Shown here: piece by piece, positions 17,682 to 25,985 of the stretch
How the letters are laid out: each line of letters starts with the position of its first letter
How positions within the stretch are numbered: position 1 is the first letter of the stretch
From: Streptomyces sp. NBC_01267
GTDB lineage: Bacteria; Actinomycetota; Actinomycetes; Streptomycetales; Streptomycetaceae
NCBI RefSeq assembly: GCF_036241575.1
Contig: NZ_CP108455.1
Location: forward strand, 7,485,001-7,549,000
Reading direction: 5' to 3'
DNA: 64,000 nt
Position numbers and translations under genes: made by a program
Notes under the pieces: generated by a model
Databases searched by the model: none
What the model was told of the DNA's origin: nothing
What the model saw: only the letters and a program-made list of their open reading frames with translations

Positions 17682-18980
17682 ATGACCCGTTACCACCAGC
17701 CCGGCCTTGTCCTCACCGACCACCGCTTCCAGGTACCCCTGGACCACGCGGAACCGGGCGGGGAGCAGATCGAGCTGTACGCCCGTGAAGTCGTCGCCTC
17801 CGACAAGGCGGACGCCGAGCTGCCCTGGCTGCTCTACCTCCAGGGCGGTCCCGGCTTCGGTGCCAACCGGTTCCACGGCAAGCAGGCCTGGCTGGGCCGC
17901 GCCGTGCAGGAGTTCCGGGTGCTGCTGCTCGACCAGCGGGGCACCGGCGCGTCCAGCCCCGTCAACCGCCAGACCCTGCCGCAGCGCGGCGGCCCCGCCG
18001 AGCAGGCCGACTACCTGGCGCACTTCCGGGCCGACTCCATCGTCCGGGACTGCGAACTCCTCCGGCCGCAGCTCACCGGCGGAGCGCCGTGGACCGTGCT
18101 GGGCCAGAGCTTCGGCGGCTTCTGCGCCGTCCGGTACCTCTCCGCGGCGCCCGAAGGCCTTGCCGCCGCGCTGATCACCGGAGGGCTGCCGACGCTCGAC
18201 GGGCACGCCGACGACGTGTACCGGGCCGCGTATCCCCGAATCGCCCGCAAGACGGCCGCGCACTACGCGCGCTATCCGCAGGACGTCGGCAACGCCCGCC
18301 GGATCGCCGCCTACCTGCACGCCAACCGGCCGGTCCTGAACAGCGGCTACACCCTCACCGTCGAGGCGTTCCAGTCGCTGGGCATCGCGCTCGGAGGCGG
18401 AGACGGCAGCCACACGCTGCACTACCTCCTGGAGGACGCCTTCGTCGACACCCCGCAGGGGCCGCAGCTCTCCGACGCCTTCCAGGAACAGGTGCACAGC
18501 GCACTCTCCTTCGCGGCGCACCCGCTGTACGCACTCGTCCACGAGTCGATCTACGGCCAGGGCAGCCGTCCCACCGCCTGGTCGGCCGAACGGGTGCGGG
18601 CCGAATTCCCCGCCTTCGACGCGGACCGCGCCCTCGCGGGCGAGGCGCCGCTGCCGTTCACCGGGGAGTCGGTGCATCCCTGGCACTTCGAGGTGGACCC
18701 GGCGCTGCGTCCGCTGCGCGAGGCCGCCGACCTGCTGGCCGCCCGTACGGACTGGCCCCGGCTGTACGACACGGACCGGCTCGCGGCGAACGAGGTACCG
18801 GTTGCGGCGGCCGTCTACCACGACGACATGTACGTCGACACGGAGCAGGCCCTGTGCACCGCCCGTGCCATTCGGGGGCTGCGCACCTGGGTGACCGACG
18901 AGTTCGAGCACGACGGGCTCAGGGCGGGCGGACCGCGCGTCCTCGACCGGCTGCTCGCACTCGTCCGGGGCGAAATCTGA
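17682..18980 (+). CDS. proline iminopeptidase-like alpha/beta hydrolase (S33 family)
   Basis: About 432 residues, start ATG 17682 with AGGAG 6 nt upstream. The oxyanion segment YLQGGPGFGANRF and DQRGTGASSP are the S33 prolyl aminopeptidase signature. The nucleophile elbow is GQSFGGFCAVRYLS. The later DDMYVD and EFEHDGLRAGG segments fit the Asp and His of the triad. No signal peptide is seen, so it is likely cytoplasmic and cleaves N-terminal proline from peptides. The length suits the large Streptomyces/Xanthomonas-type subgroup. The PIG-L gene follows after 24 bp. Confidence 0.9.
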   Translation: MTRYHQPGLVLTDHRFQVPLDHAEPGGEQIELYAREVVASDKADAELPWLLYLQGGPGFGANRFHGKQAWLGRAVQEFRVLLLDQRGTGASSPVNRQTLPQRGGPAEQADYLAHFRADSIVRDCELLRPQLTGGAPWTVLGQSFGGFCAVRYLSAAPEGLAAALITGGLPTLDGHADDVYRAAYPRIARKTAAHYARYPQDVGNARRIAAYLHANRPVLNSGYTLTVEAFQSLGIALGGGDGSHTLHYLLEDAFVDTPQGPQLSDAFQEQVHSALSFAAHPLYALVHESIYGQGSRPTAWSAERVRAEFPAFDADRALAGEAPLPFTGESVHPWHFEVDPALRPLREAADLLAARTDWPRLYDTDRLAANEVPVAAAVYHDDMYVDTEQALCTARAIRGLRTWVTDEFEHDGLRAGGPRVLDRLLALVRGEI

Positions 18981-19004
18981 GCCACGGAGCCCTATCCTGC
19001 GGCC

Positions 19005-19736
19005 ATGACGGACCAACTGGACCCCATGCCGACGGACTGGCAGCGCGCGCTCGCCGTCGTCGCCCATCCGGACGATCTCGAATACGGCTGCGCCGCCGCC
19101 GTGGCGGCCTGGACCGACGCGGGACGCGAGGTCGGCTATGTTCTTGCCACCCGGGGCGAGGCGGGCATCGACACGATCGAGCCCGCCCGCTGCGGGCCGC
19201 TGCGTGAGAAGGAACAGCGGGCGAGCGCGGCGGTCGTCGGCGTGAGCACGGTCGAGTTCCTCGACCACCGGGACGGTGTGATCGAGTACGGCACCGGGCT
19301 GCGCAGAGACATCGCGGCGGCCATCCGCAAGCACCGTCCCGAGCTGGTCGTCACGCTCAACCACCGTGACACCTGGGGCGGTGTCGCCTGGAACACCCCC
19401 GACCATGTGGCGGTCGGCCGGGCCGTCCTCGACGCCGCCGGGGACGCCGGGAACCGGTGGATCTTCCCTGAACTGGCCGAGCAGGGTCTCCAGCCGTGGA
19501 ACGGGGTGCGCTGGGTCGCCGTCGCGGGCTCCTCCTCGCCCACCCACGCGGTCGACGCGACCGAGGGGCTGGAGCGCTCGGTCCGGTCGCTGCTCGAACA
19601 CCGCAGTTACATCGACGTGTTGACGGACGAGGATCCCGAGACGTACTGCCGTGACTTCCTCACCGGGAATGCCAGGTCGGCGGCCGAGCGGTTCGGCGGC
19701 AGGCCCGCGGTCACCTTCGAGCTCTTCCCCCGCTGA
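19005..19736 (+). CDS. PIG-L family deacetylase (LmbE-like)
   Basis: A 243-residue zinc-dependent N-deacetylase-type protein. The metal site AHPDDLEYGCAAAV lies near residue 25, with TRGEAG and the aspartate-rich LDHRDGVIEY after it; WNTPDHVAVGRAV supplies the third ligand histidine. Family members deacetylate GlcNAc conjugates such as mycothiol precursors or antibiotic intermediates; this copy's substrate is unknown. It is probably cytoplasmic and co-transcribed with the upstream S33 peptidase. A large hairpin starts one base after its stop codon. Confidence 0.9.
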   Translation: MTDQLDPMPTDWQRALAVVAHPDDLEYGCAAAVAAWTDAGREVGYVLATRGEAGIDTIEPARCGPLREKEQRASAAVVGVSTVEFLDHRDGVIEYGTGLRRDIAAAIRKHRPELVVTLNHRDTWGGVAWNTPDHVAVGRAVLDAAGDAGNRWIFPELAEQGLQPWNGVRWVAVAGSSSPTHAVDATEGLERSVRSLLEHRSYIDVLTDEDPETYCRDFLTGNARSAAERFGGRPAVTFELFPR

Positions 19737-19737
19737 A

Positions 19738-19780
19738 CCGCACCACCTATTCTGATGGGCCGTCAGAATAGGTGGTGCGG
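19738..19780. promoter_or_regulatory. perfect 18-bp inverted repeat spanning the enoyl-CoA hydratase RBS
   Basis: Arms 19738-19755 and 19763-19780 are perfectly complementary (18 bp, 7-nt loop TGGGCCG). As RNA it would terminate or stop readthrough from the PIG-L gene and would also bury AGGTGG, the ribosome-binding site of the next gene, 4 nt from its ATG. As DNA, the core TCTGATGGGCCGTCAGA looks like a TetR-type operator. Which role dominates cannot be decided from sequence. Confidence 0.8.
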
Positions 19781-19783
19781 CGG

Positions 19784-20617
19784 ATGATCGACACACTGAG
19801 CACGGACATCCCGGACGGCGAGGAACGCATCACGCTCCACGTCGAGCACGGCATCGGGACCCTCACCCTCTGCCGCCCGGAACAACTGAACGGCTGGAGC
19901 TGGGAGTCCAGCAGGCAGCTGGGCCTGCTGGCCGACCGGATCCGGTTCGACGACTCGATCAGGGCCGTGCTGCTGCGCGCCGAGGGCCGCGCCTTCTGTG
20001 CCGGGATCGATGTCAAGGCCCCCGGTGGCGCGATCACCGGCCGCTCCCCGGCGGAGCGGACCCACCGCTACTACGAGGGCATCCGCTGGGTGCACGAACG
20101 CTTCGCGGTCTTCGCCCGGCTTCCGCAGCCGGTGGTCGCCGCTGTGCAGGGCTACTGCCTGGGCTTCGGCTTCGAGCTCGCGCTGATGGCGGACATCCGG
20201 ATCGCGGCCGACGACGCGGTGTTCGCCCTGCCCGAGGCGCAGCTCGGGGTCGCCGTCGACGCGGGCGGTGACCTGCGGATCGCCCGGGAGGCGGGGGCGG
20301 GCTGGGCGAAACTCCTCTCGCTCACCGGGCGCCGTATCGACGCGCGCACCGCCGAGCGGCTGGGGCTGGTCCAGCAGGTGACGACCCCCGCCGAGCTGGC
20401 CGGCGAGGCGAGCGCCGTAGCGGTGGAGATCGCGGCCAACGCCCCGCTCGCCGTCCGCTCGGTCAAGCGCAACATCGACGCCTTCGCGGACGCCGGACTC
20501 GCCGCGGCCCTCGACCGTACGGCCATGGCGGCGGCACTCACCCTCACCTCCGAGGACGCGCGCGAAGGGTACGCGGCGGGAGCCGCACGTCGCCGCCCCG
20601 GGTTCGAGGGGCGGTAG
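19784..20617 (+). CDS. enoyl-CoA hydratase/isomerase (crotonase family)
   Basis: About 277 residues, start ATG 19784 (MIDTLSTDIPDGEER). Crotonase features are the CoA/oxyanion segment AEGRAFCAGIDVKAPGG, then VVAAVQGYCLGFGFELALMADIRIA and the catalytic region FALPEAQLGVAVDAGG. One Glu/Asp of the hydratase pair appears replaced, so hydratase and isomerase are both possible. It acts in the cytoplasm on enoyl-CoA thioesters, matching the neighbouring reductases and acyl-CoA dehydrogenases. The stops of this gene and the convergent SDR are 3 bp apart. Confidence 0.88.
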   Translation: MIDTLSTDIPDGEERITLHVEHGIGTLTLCRPEQLNGWSWESSRQLGLLADRIRFDDSIRAVLLRAEGRAFCAGIDVKAPGGAITGRSPAERTHRYYEGIRWVHERFAVFARLPQPVVAAVQGYCLGFGFELALMADIRIAADDAVFALPEAQLGVAVDAGGDLRIAREAGAGWAKLLSLTGRRIDARTAERLGLVQQVTTPAELAGEASAVAVEIAANAPLAVRSVKRNIDAFADAGLAAALDRTAMAAALTLTSEDAREGYAAGAARRRPGFEGR

Positions 20618-20620
20618 GGG

Positions 20621-21508
20621 TCATGCCGTGAACGGCTCGCGCCCCAGCTGTTCGCGCACGGTCACCACCGGCGGGTTGACGAGCCCGCGACGCTGCCAGT
20701 TCGCACCGTCCACGACCAGCGTGTGGCCCGAGACGAACCGTGCGTAGGGCGACGCCAGGAAGGTCGCGGCCCAGCCCAGTTCGCGTGGTTGTCCCACGCG
20801 CAGCGCGGGCTGGCGTACGGCCTTGTCGGCGGCCGGGTCCAGGGCGCCGCGGATCGGCCCGGTCATCTCCTCGTGCGGGAAGAGGCCGGGTACCAGCCCG
20901 TTGACCTGGATGCCGTACGGACCCCACTCGACGGCCAGTGTCTCGACCAGATTCTTCACCCCGGCCTTGGCGGCGGCCGAGTGCGCGAAGCCGGGGCCGC
21001 CGGTCCAGGCGTAGGACGCGCCGACGTTGATGACCGATCCGGCGGTGCGTGCCGCCAGATGTCTGCGGCCGAACTCGCGCGTCATGAACCAGGTGCCGGT
21101 GAGCGTGATGTCCACCACCGCCCGCCAGGCGTTCGGCGACATGTCCTCGGCGGGGACGGGGAAGTTGGCCGCCGCGTTGTTGACCAGCACGTCGGGCAGC
21201 CCGGCTGCCGCCTCGGCGGCGTCGAACACCTCGGAGATCCGCTCCGGCTCACGGATGTCGCAGACGGCGGTCACCACCTGCCCGCCCAGCGCGGCCAGTT
21301 CCTCGCGCGCCCCGCTCAGCCGGTCCGCGTTCCTCCCGGCGATCACCAGGGTGGCACCGAGCCGGGCGAACTCGCCGGCGATCGCCCTGCCGAGCCCCGA
21401 TCCACCGCCGGTGACCAGCACCACGCGGCCCTCGTAGGTTCCCGGCGGGAGTGCGCAGGCACCTGGCGGGGGAGGGGCGGGCAGTCCCGGGTACGCGTCG
21501 TCCGTCAT
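20621..21508 (-). CDS. SDR oxidoreductase, 2,4-dienoyl-CoA reductase-like
   Basis: About 295 residues, start ATG 21508 (MTDDAYPGLPAP). The Rossmann motif is VTGGGSGLGRAIA, with NNAAAN as the structural NNAG variant. The classic Y-x3-K catalytic pair is absent. Instead ASYAWTGGPGFAHSAAAKAG places Tyr and Lys 15 residues apart, the spacing of mitochondrial-type 2,4-dienoyl-CoA reductases. The last part (GLVPGLFPHEEMTGPI) also fits that group. It would use NADPH to reduce dienoyl-CoA intermediates. It is divergent from the quinone oxidoreductase/acyl-CoA dehydrogenase operon. Confidence 0.85.
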   Translation of the reverse strand: MTDDAYPGLPAPPPPGACALPPGTYEGRVVLVTGGGSGLGRAIAGEFARLGATLVIAGRNADRLSGAREELAALGGQVVTAVCDIREPERISEVFDAAEAAAGLPDVLVNNAAANFPVPAEDMSPNAWRAVVDITLTGTWFMTREFGRRHLAARTAGSVINVGASYAWTGGPGFAHSAAAKAGVKNLVETLAVEWGPYGIQVNGLVPGLFPHEEMTGPIRGALDPAADKAVRQPALRVGQPRELGWAATFLASPYARFVSGHTLVVDGANWQRRGLVNPPVVTVREQLGREPFTA

Positions 21509-21600
21509 GGGGCATCGATACCGCGTACGCCCGCAAACCTCCAGGCCCGTGCCGGAGGGGCGGGCGGCAACCGAGGGGCGGAGACGGTTCACAGTGGGGC

Positions 21601-21629
21601 AAGCGACCGCTTAGTATGCGCTGAGCGCG
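21601..21629. promoter_or_regulatory. candidate regulator-binding palindromes in the divergent acyl-CoA promoter
   Basis: AAGCGACCGCTT (21601-21612) is a dyad with a 2-nt spacer, followed by TAGTATGC and a second dyad GCGCTGAGCGC (21619-21629). They sit between the SDR gene and the oxidoreductase operon. TetR-family repressors of lipid-degradation genes often use such sites; the link is inferred. Confidence 0.45.
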
Positions 21630-21658
21630 GTACAGCCTACGGTGTGTGGAGGCCCCTG

Positions 21659-22627
21659 ATGCAGGCATGGCAGGTACACGAGAACGGCGAGCCCGGTGAG
21701 GTGATGCGCCTCGACGAGGTGGCGGAGCCCCAGGCCGGACCGGGGCAGCTCAAGCTGAGAGTCCTGGCCGCGAACATCAACTTCCCCGACGCGCTGCTCT
21801 GCCGGGGCCAGTACCAGGTGCGCCCGCCGCTGCCCTTCACGCCGGGCGTGGAGATCTGCGGTGAGACGGCCGACGGCCGCCGGGTGATCGCCAATCCGGC
21901 CCTGCCGCACGGCGGTTTCGCCGAGTACGTCGTCGTCGACGAGGCGACGGTTCTGCCCGCGCCTCCCGCGCTGGACGACGCCGAAGCGGCAGCCCTGCAC
22001 ATCGGTTACCAGACGGGCTGGTTCGGCCTGCACCGCCGCGCGCACCTGCGGGCCGGTGAAACGCTGCTGGTGCACGCCGCGGCGGGCGGTGTCGGCAGCG
22101 CGGCCGTCCAGTTGGGCAAGGCGGCGGGAGCCACCGTCATCGGTGTGGTGGGCGGTCCCGACAAGGCCCGTACCGCGGCCGGGCTGGGCTGTGACCTGGT
22201 CATCGACCGGCGCTCGGACGACCTCGTCGCCGAGGTCAAGCGGTTCACCGGCGGCAAGGGCGCGGACGTCGTCTACGACCCGGTCGGCGGTGACGCGTAC
22301 GCCAAGTCGGTGAAGTGCGTCGCCTTCGAGGGACGGATCGTGGTGGTGGGCTTCGCCAGCGGCGTCATCCCGAACCCGGCGCTCAACCACGCCCTCGTCA
22401 AGAACTACACGATCATGGGACTGCACTGGGGCCTCTACGCCCAGAAGGACCCGGCCTCGATCGGCCGCTGCCACACCGAACTGACCGCGCTGGCAGCCGA
22501 AGGCACCGTCAGACCGCTGGTCTCGGAGCGGGTCGCGCTGAAGGACGCAGCCGCCGCCGTCCAGCGGGTCGCCGACGGCGTCACCACCGGCCGGGTCGTG
22601 ATCGTCCCGGAAGGAGCCGCGCGATGA
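21659..22627 (+). CDS. NADPH:quinone oxidoreductase family protein
   Basis: A 322-residue zinc-free medium-chain reductase. ATG 21659 (MQAWQVHENGEP) follows a purine-rich GTGTGGAGG. The NADPH loop is VHAAAGGVGSAAVQLGKAAGA, and the DVVYDPVGGDAYAKSVK and GRIVVVGFASG segments are standard for Qor/enoyl reductase relatives. No zinc cysteines are present. It lies first in an operon with two acyl-CoA dehydrogenases (ATGA overlap), so an enoyl-CoA reductase role is as plausible as quinone reduction. Confidence 0.88.
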   Translation: MQAWQVHENGEPGEVMRLDEVAEPQAGPGQLKLRVLAANINFPDALLCRGQYQVRPPLPFTPGVEICGETADGRRVIANPALPHGGFAEYVVVDEATVLPAPPALDDAEAAALHIGYQTGWFGLHRRAHLRAGETLLVHAAAGGVGSAAVQLGKAAGATVIGVVGGPDKARTAAGLGCDLVIDRRSDDLVAEVKRFTGGKGADVVYDPVGGDAYAKSVKCVAFEGRIVVVGFASGVIPNPALNHALVKNYTIMGLHWGLYAQKDPASIGRCHTELTALAAEGTVRPLVSERVALKDAAAAVQRVADGVTTGRVVIVPEGAAR

Positions 22628-23826
22628 CGGACGACAGCCCGACGGTGGACGCCGCCTCGCTCCGGCTTCGCACCCGCGAGCTGCTGGCGGCGCACCCGCC
22701 GGAGACCACCGGTCGCACCGACTTCCTCAGGGCCCGGTTCGACGCAGGACTCGCCTGGGTGCACTACCCGGCCGGACTCGGCGGCCTCGACGCGCCGCGC
22801 TCGCTCCAGCCCGTCGTGGACTCCGCACTCGAAGCGGCCGGCGCACCCGACAACGACCCGCGGCGCATCGGCATCGGACTCGGCATGGCCGCCCCGACCG
22901 TCCTTCGCTACGGCACCGACGAACAGAAGCGGCGCTTCCTGCGCCCGCTCTGGGTCGGCGACGAGGTGTGGTGCCAGCTCTTCAGCGAACCCGGAGCGGG
23001 CTCCGACCTCGCGGCGCTCGCCACCCGGGCCGTGCGCGACGACGGGGGAGACTGGATCGTCAACGGGCAGAAGGTCTGGACGTCCAGCGCGCATCTCGCC
23101 CGCTGGGCGATCCTCATCGCCCGCACCGACCCGGACGTCCCCAAGCACCTCGGGATCACCTACTTCATCTGCGACATGACCGACCCCGGCGTCGAGGTGC
23201 GGCCACTGCGCCAGATCACCGGCGAGGCCGAGTTCAACGAGGTCTTCCTGACGGACGTACGGATCCCCGACGCCCACCGGCTCGGACCGGTCGGCGACGG
23301 CTGGAACGTCGCCCGGACCACGCTCATGAACGAGCGGGTCTCGATCGGCGGCTCCCGCATCCCGCGCGAGGGCGGCATGATCGGGCCCGTCGCCAGGACC
23401 TGGCGCGAGCGGCCCGGACTGCGTACCCACGACCTCCACCAGCGGCTCCTGACGCTCTGGGTGGAGGCCGAGGTCGCCCGGCTCACCGGTGAGCGGCTGC
23501 GCCAGCAACTCGTCGCCGGCCAGCCGGGTCCCGAGGGCTCCGGCATGAAGCTCACCTTCGCCCGGCTCAACCAGGAGATCAGCGGTCTCGAAGTCGAACT
23601 CCTGGGAGAGGAAGGGCTGTTGTACGGCGACTGGACCATGCGCCGTCCCGAACTCGTCGACTTCACCGGCCGCGACGCCGGATACCGCTACCTGCGCTCC
23701 AAGGGCAATTCCATCGAGGGCGGTACCAGCGAAGTGCTGCTGAACATCGTCGCCGAGCGGGTGCTCGGACTGCCTTCCGAGCCACGTACCGACAAGGACG
23801 CCGCCTGGAAGGACCTGGCCCGATGA
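22624..23826 (+). CDS. acyl-CoA dehydrogenase, subunit with FAD/IEGGTSEV motif
   Basis: A 400-residue flavoprotein. Visible features are LFSEPGAGSDLAALATRAV and VNGQKVWTSSAHLARWAILIARTD (FAD/substrate region), and the C-terminal SKGNSIEGGTSEVLLNIVAERVLGL motif. It overlaps both neighbours by ATGA. The next gene encodes a shorter partner with the complementary motifs, the arrangement of heterotetrameric (alpha2-beta2) actinobacterial acyl-CoA dehydrogenases that act on bulky or sterol-side-chain CoA esters. The substrate here is unknown. Confidence 0.9.
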   Translation: MTDDSPTVDAASLRLRTRELLAAHPPETTGRTDFLRARFDAGLAWVHYPAGLGGLDAPRSLQPVVDSALEAAGAPDNDPRRIGIGLGMAAPTVLRYGTDEQKRRFLRPLWVGDEVWCQLFSEPGAGSDLAALATRAVRDDGGDWIVNGQKVWTSSAHLARWAILIARTDPDVPKHLGITYFICDMTDPGVEVRPLRQITGEAEFNEVFLTDVRIPDAHRLGPVGDGWNVARTTLMNERVSIGGSRIPREGGMIGPVARTWRERPGLRTHDLHQRLLTLWVEAEVARLTGERLRQQLVAGQPGPEGSGMKLTFARLNQEISGLEVELLGEEGLLYGDWTMRRPELVDFTGRDAGYRYLRSKGNSIEGGTSEVLLNIVAERVLGLPSEPRTDKDAAWKDLAR

Positions 23827-24914
23827 CCGATCTGCTCTACTCGCAGACCGAGGACGACCTGCGCTCCGCCGTCCGGTCCCTGCTCGCCGGCCGCCGCGAC
23901 ACGCCGGCCCTGCTGGCCGGAGCGGAGTCCGGCACGCCGTACGACCCGCAGCTGTGGGCCGCACTCGCCGCGGAGATGGGCACGGCCGGGCTGCTCGTCC
24001 CCGAGCAACTCGGCGGCCAGGGCGCCTCGCACCGCGAGGCTGCCGTCGTGTTGGAGGAACTGGGGCGCAGCGTCACACCCGCGCCGTACCTGACCAGTTC
24101 GGTGGTGGCGACCGAGGTGCTCCTCGGGCTCGACACACGGAGTGGCCCGGTCGCCGATCTGCTCACCGCGCTCGCCTCCGGCCGGAGTGTCGCGGTGCTC
24201 GCCGTGCCGCTCCCCACCGCCCCCGGCGTGTCGCACGAGCGCCCCGGGCCGACCGGCACGGTCACCGGGGTCGCGGACGCCGTCGCGGCTCAGGTACTGC
24301 TGGTGCCCACCGGTGAAGGGCTGTACGCGGTGGAGACGGAGGCGCCCGGGGTGATTGTCGAGCCACAGGTCCCGCTCGACCTCACCCGCCCGCTCGCCGC
24401 CGTCACCTTCGAAGGGGCGCAGGGCAAGCTCCTCGCGGACGCGCCGACTTCGCGCGCGGCGGTGGACCGGGGCCTGCTCGCCGGCGCCGGGCTGCTCGCC
24501 TCGGAGCAGCTGGGAATCGCCGAATGGTGCCTGGAGGAGACGGTCCGGTACACGAAGGAGCGCCACCAGTTCAACCGTCCTGTCGGCGGATTCCAGGCGC
24601 TCAAGCACCGGATGGCCCAGCTCTGGCTGGAGGTCGTGTCGGCACGGGCCGCTGCCCGCAACGCGGCCGACGCGCTCGCGACCGGCAGCCCCGAAGCCGC
24701 GCTCGCGGTGTCGGTGGCCCAGGCGTACTGCGGACGTGTCGCGGTGCACGCAGCCGAGGAGTGCGTCCAACTGCACGGCGGGATCGGCATGACGTGGGAG
24801 CACCCCGCGCACCTCTACCTCAAGCGCGCCAAGTCCGACTCCGTGGCCCTCGGGTCGGCGGGCACACACCGCGCGGCGCTGGCGGAACTGGTGGATCTGC
24901 CGGGCCCCTGGTAG
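23823..24914 (+). CDS. acyl-CoA dehydrogenase, partner subunit
   Basis: A 363-residue protein with the usual three-domain shape. It has YTKERHQFNRPVGGFQALKH and CVQLHGGIGMTWEHPAHLYL, the second-subunit FAD-binding motifs, but lacks the terminal EGGTSEV motif present in the previous gene. This division of motifs supports a mixed active site in one complex. ATG 23823 overlaps the upstream stop. The operon ends here; no clear hairpin was spotted before the next gene. Confidence 0.9.
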   Translation: MTDLLYSQTEDDLRSAVRSLLAGRRDTPALLAGAESGTPYDPQLWAALAAEMGTAGLLVPEQLGGQGASHREAAVVLEELGRSVTPAPYLTSSVVATEVLLGLDTRSGPVADLLTALASGRSVAVLAVPLPTAPGVSHERPGPTGTVTGVADAVAAQVLLVPTGEGLYAVETEAPGVIVEPQVPLDLTRPLAAVTFEGAQGKLLADAPTSRAAVDRGLLAGAGLLASEQLGIAEWCLEETVRYTKERHQFNRPVGGFQALKHRMAQLWLEVVSARAAARNAADALATGSPEAALAVSVAQAYCGRVAVHAAEECVQLHGGIGMTWEHPAHLYLKRAKSDSVALGSAGTHRAALAELVDLPGPW

Positions 24915-25041
24915 CCACAGGGTGACCATCACCGTCAGTCAACACCCGTACGGCGTACAGCTCTTGCGCCATTGAGGGGTGCCTCCTCCGCCACACTGGC
25001 GGCCGAATGCCGCATATCCGGTGCGGCGGAGGAGGACGACC

Positions 25042-25236
25042 ATGGCCATCTCGATCTCGCTCGTGCTGTTTCTCGTGGTCCTCGCAGGGATCTTCCTGCG
25101 CGGCGGCGGGCTCAAACTCTCACACGCGATCGTCTGCGCCCTGCTCGGCTTCAGCCTGGCGAGTACCAGCATCGCGCCGACCATCCAGCAAGGGGTCACC
25201 GGAACCGCTGACATGGTCGCCCGCATCCATCCCTGA
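25042..25236 (+). CDS. small conserved-looking membrane protein
   Basis: Sixty-four residues from ATG 25042, with GGAGGAGGACG just upstream. The sequence opens MAISISLVLFLVVLAGIFLR (one membrane helix) followed by a charged turn and a second hydrophobic stretch (HAIVCALLGFSLASTSIAP), so one or two membrane passes are expected. Strong ribosome-binding site and codon bias support it as real. Function unknown. Its 3' end overlaps the convergent DUF779 gene by 117 bp. Confidence 0.7.
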   Translation: MAISISLVLFLVVLAGIFLRGGGLKLSHAIVCALLGFSLASTSIAPTIQQGVTGTADMVARIHP

Positions 25237-25605
25237 CAGGCCCGAGCCGCCCGGTCGGAGCAGCCGCGACCGGATCAGGAAGCGCACGCCTTCCGGGGCC
25301 TCCAGGGAGAATCCGCTGCCCCGTCCCGCCACCACATCGACGATCAGCCGGGTGTGCGCCCACACCTGCTGCTGACTCGCCGAGATCCAGAACGGGACGG
25401 GTTCGGCCACCCCGTCGACGAGAAGTGACTCCAGCAGTACGTCGGAGTCGCCGGTACGGAATTCACCCGCCGGAAAACACATCGGCGCACTGCCGTCGCA
25501 GCAGCCTCCCGACTGGTGGAACATCAGCGGGCCATGGGTCTCCCGCAGCTGCCGCACCAGATCGGCTGCCGCGGGAGTCAGTTCCACGCGCGGAGTGTCG
25601 GACAT
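25120..25605 (-). CDS. DUF779 domain protein with C-terminal extension
   Basis: About 161 residues from ATG 25605 (MSDTPRVELTPAAADL). The core to about residue 115 matches the DUF779 family: HGPLMFHQSGGCCDGSAPMCFP with its CC pair, then VDVVAGRGSGFSLEAPEGVRFL. DUF779 genes usually sit beside aldehyde dehydrogenases; none is present here. The remaining 45 residues or so (after RSRLL) are low-complexity and antisense to the small membrane gene, so a former stop codon seems lost. Role unknown, possibly metal- or aldehyde-related. Confidence 0.75.
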   Translation of the reverse strand: MSDTPRVELTPAAADLVRQLRETHGPLMFHQSGGCCDGSAPMCFPAGEFRTGDSDVLLESLLVDGVAEPVPFWISASQQQVWAHTRLIVDVVAGRGSGFSLEAPEGVRFLIRSRLLRPGGSGLSGMDAGDHVSGSGDPLLDGRRDAGTRQAEAEQGADDRV

Positions 25606-25767
25606 CGCGCTCTCCCCGTCGTCGCTCGGCCAGCTCCTGGAAGAAGCCGGGCCACTCCGGCGAGCGGCCGACCAGGAAGCCCCCGGTCCCACCGGACCGC
25701 CGTCACGGCATGTCCCAGCCAACGCCCCGGGACGTTGCGTGAGGGTTGCAGGCCCGGCCGGCCCGGT

Positions 25768-25983
25768 CTACGGACGGGGGCCGACCACCTCCGAACCCTC
25801 GGTGACGGTGATGGCCAGCGCCGGACAGGAATCCGCCGCGTCCAGGGCGACCTCCTGCGGAGAGATCTCCTCCCGGAGCGCCTGGGAGCGCTCGCCCTCC
25901 AGCCGGAACAGCCCGGGAGCGGTGCCCGCGCAGATCCCCGAGCCGATGCACACATGCCGGTCGACCTCGATGCGCCACGTCAT
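25768..25983 (-). CDS. [3Fe-4S]-type ferredoxin partner of the P450
   Basis: Seventy-one residues, ATG ending at 25983, two bases after the P450 stop. The cluster ligands are in HVCIGSGICAGTAPGLF and DAADSCPALAITV, i.e. C-x5-C ... C-P, the pattern of Streptomyces 3Fe-4S ferredoxins (SuaB/SoyB type). It would pass electrons to the upstream cytochrome P450, with which it is surely co-transcribed. Confidence 0.92.
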   Translation of the reverse strand: MTWRIEVDRHVCIGSGICAGTAPGLFRLEGERSQALREEISPQEVALDAADSCPALAITVTEGSEVVGPRP

Positions 25984-25985
25984 GC

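Noticed and set aside
17670..19796. Very long minus-strand open frame opposite the S33 peptidase and PIG-L genes
   Set aside because: It is antisense to two genes with clear catalytic motifs, and its composition (Val/Gly/Arg-rich) is typical of a GC-rich shadow frame.
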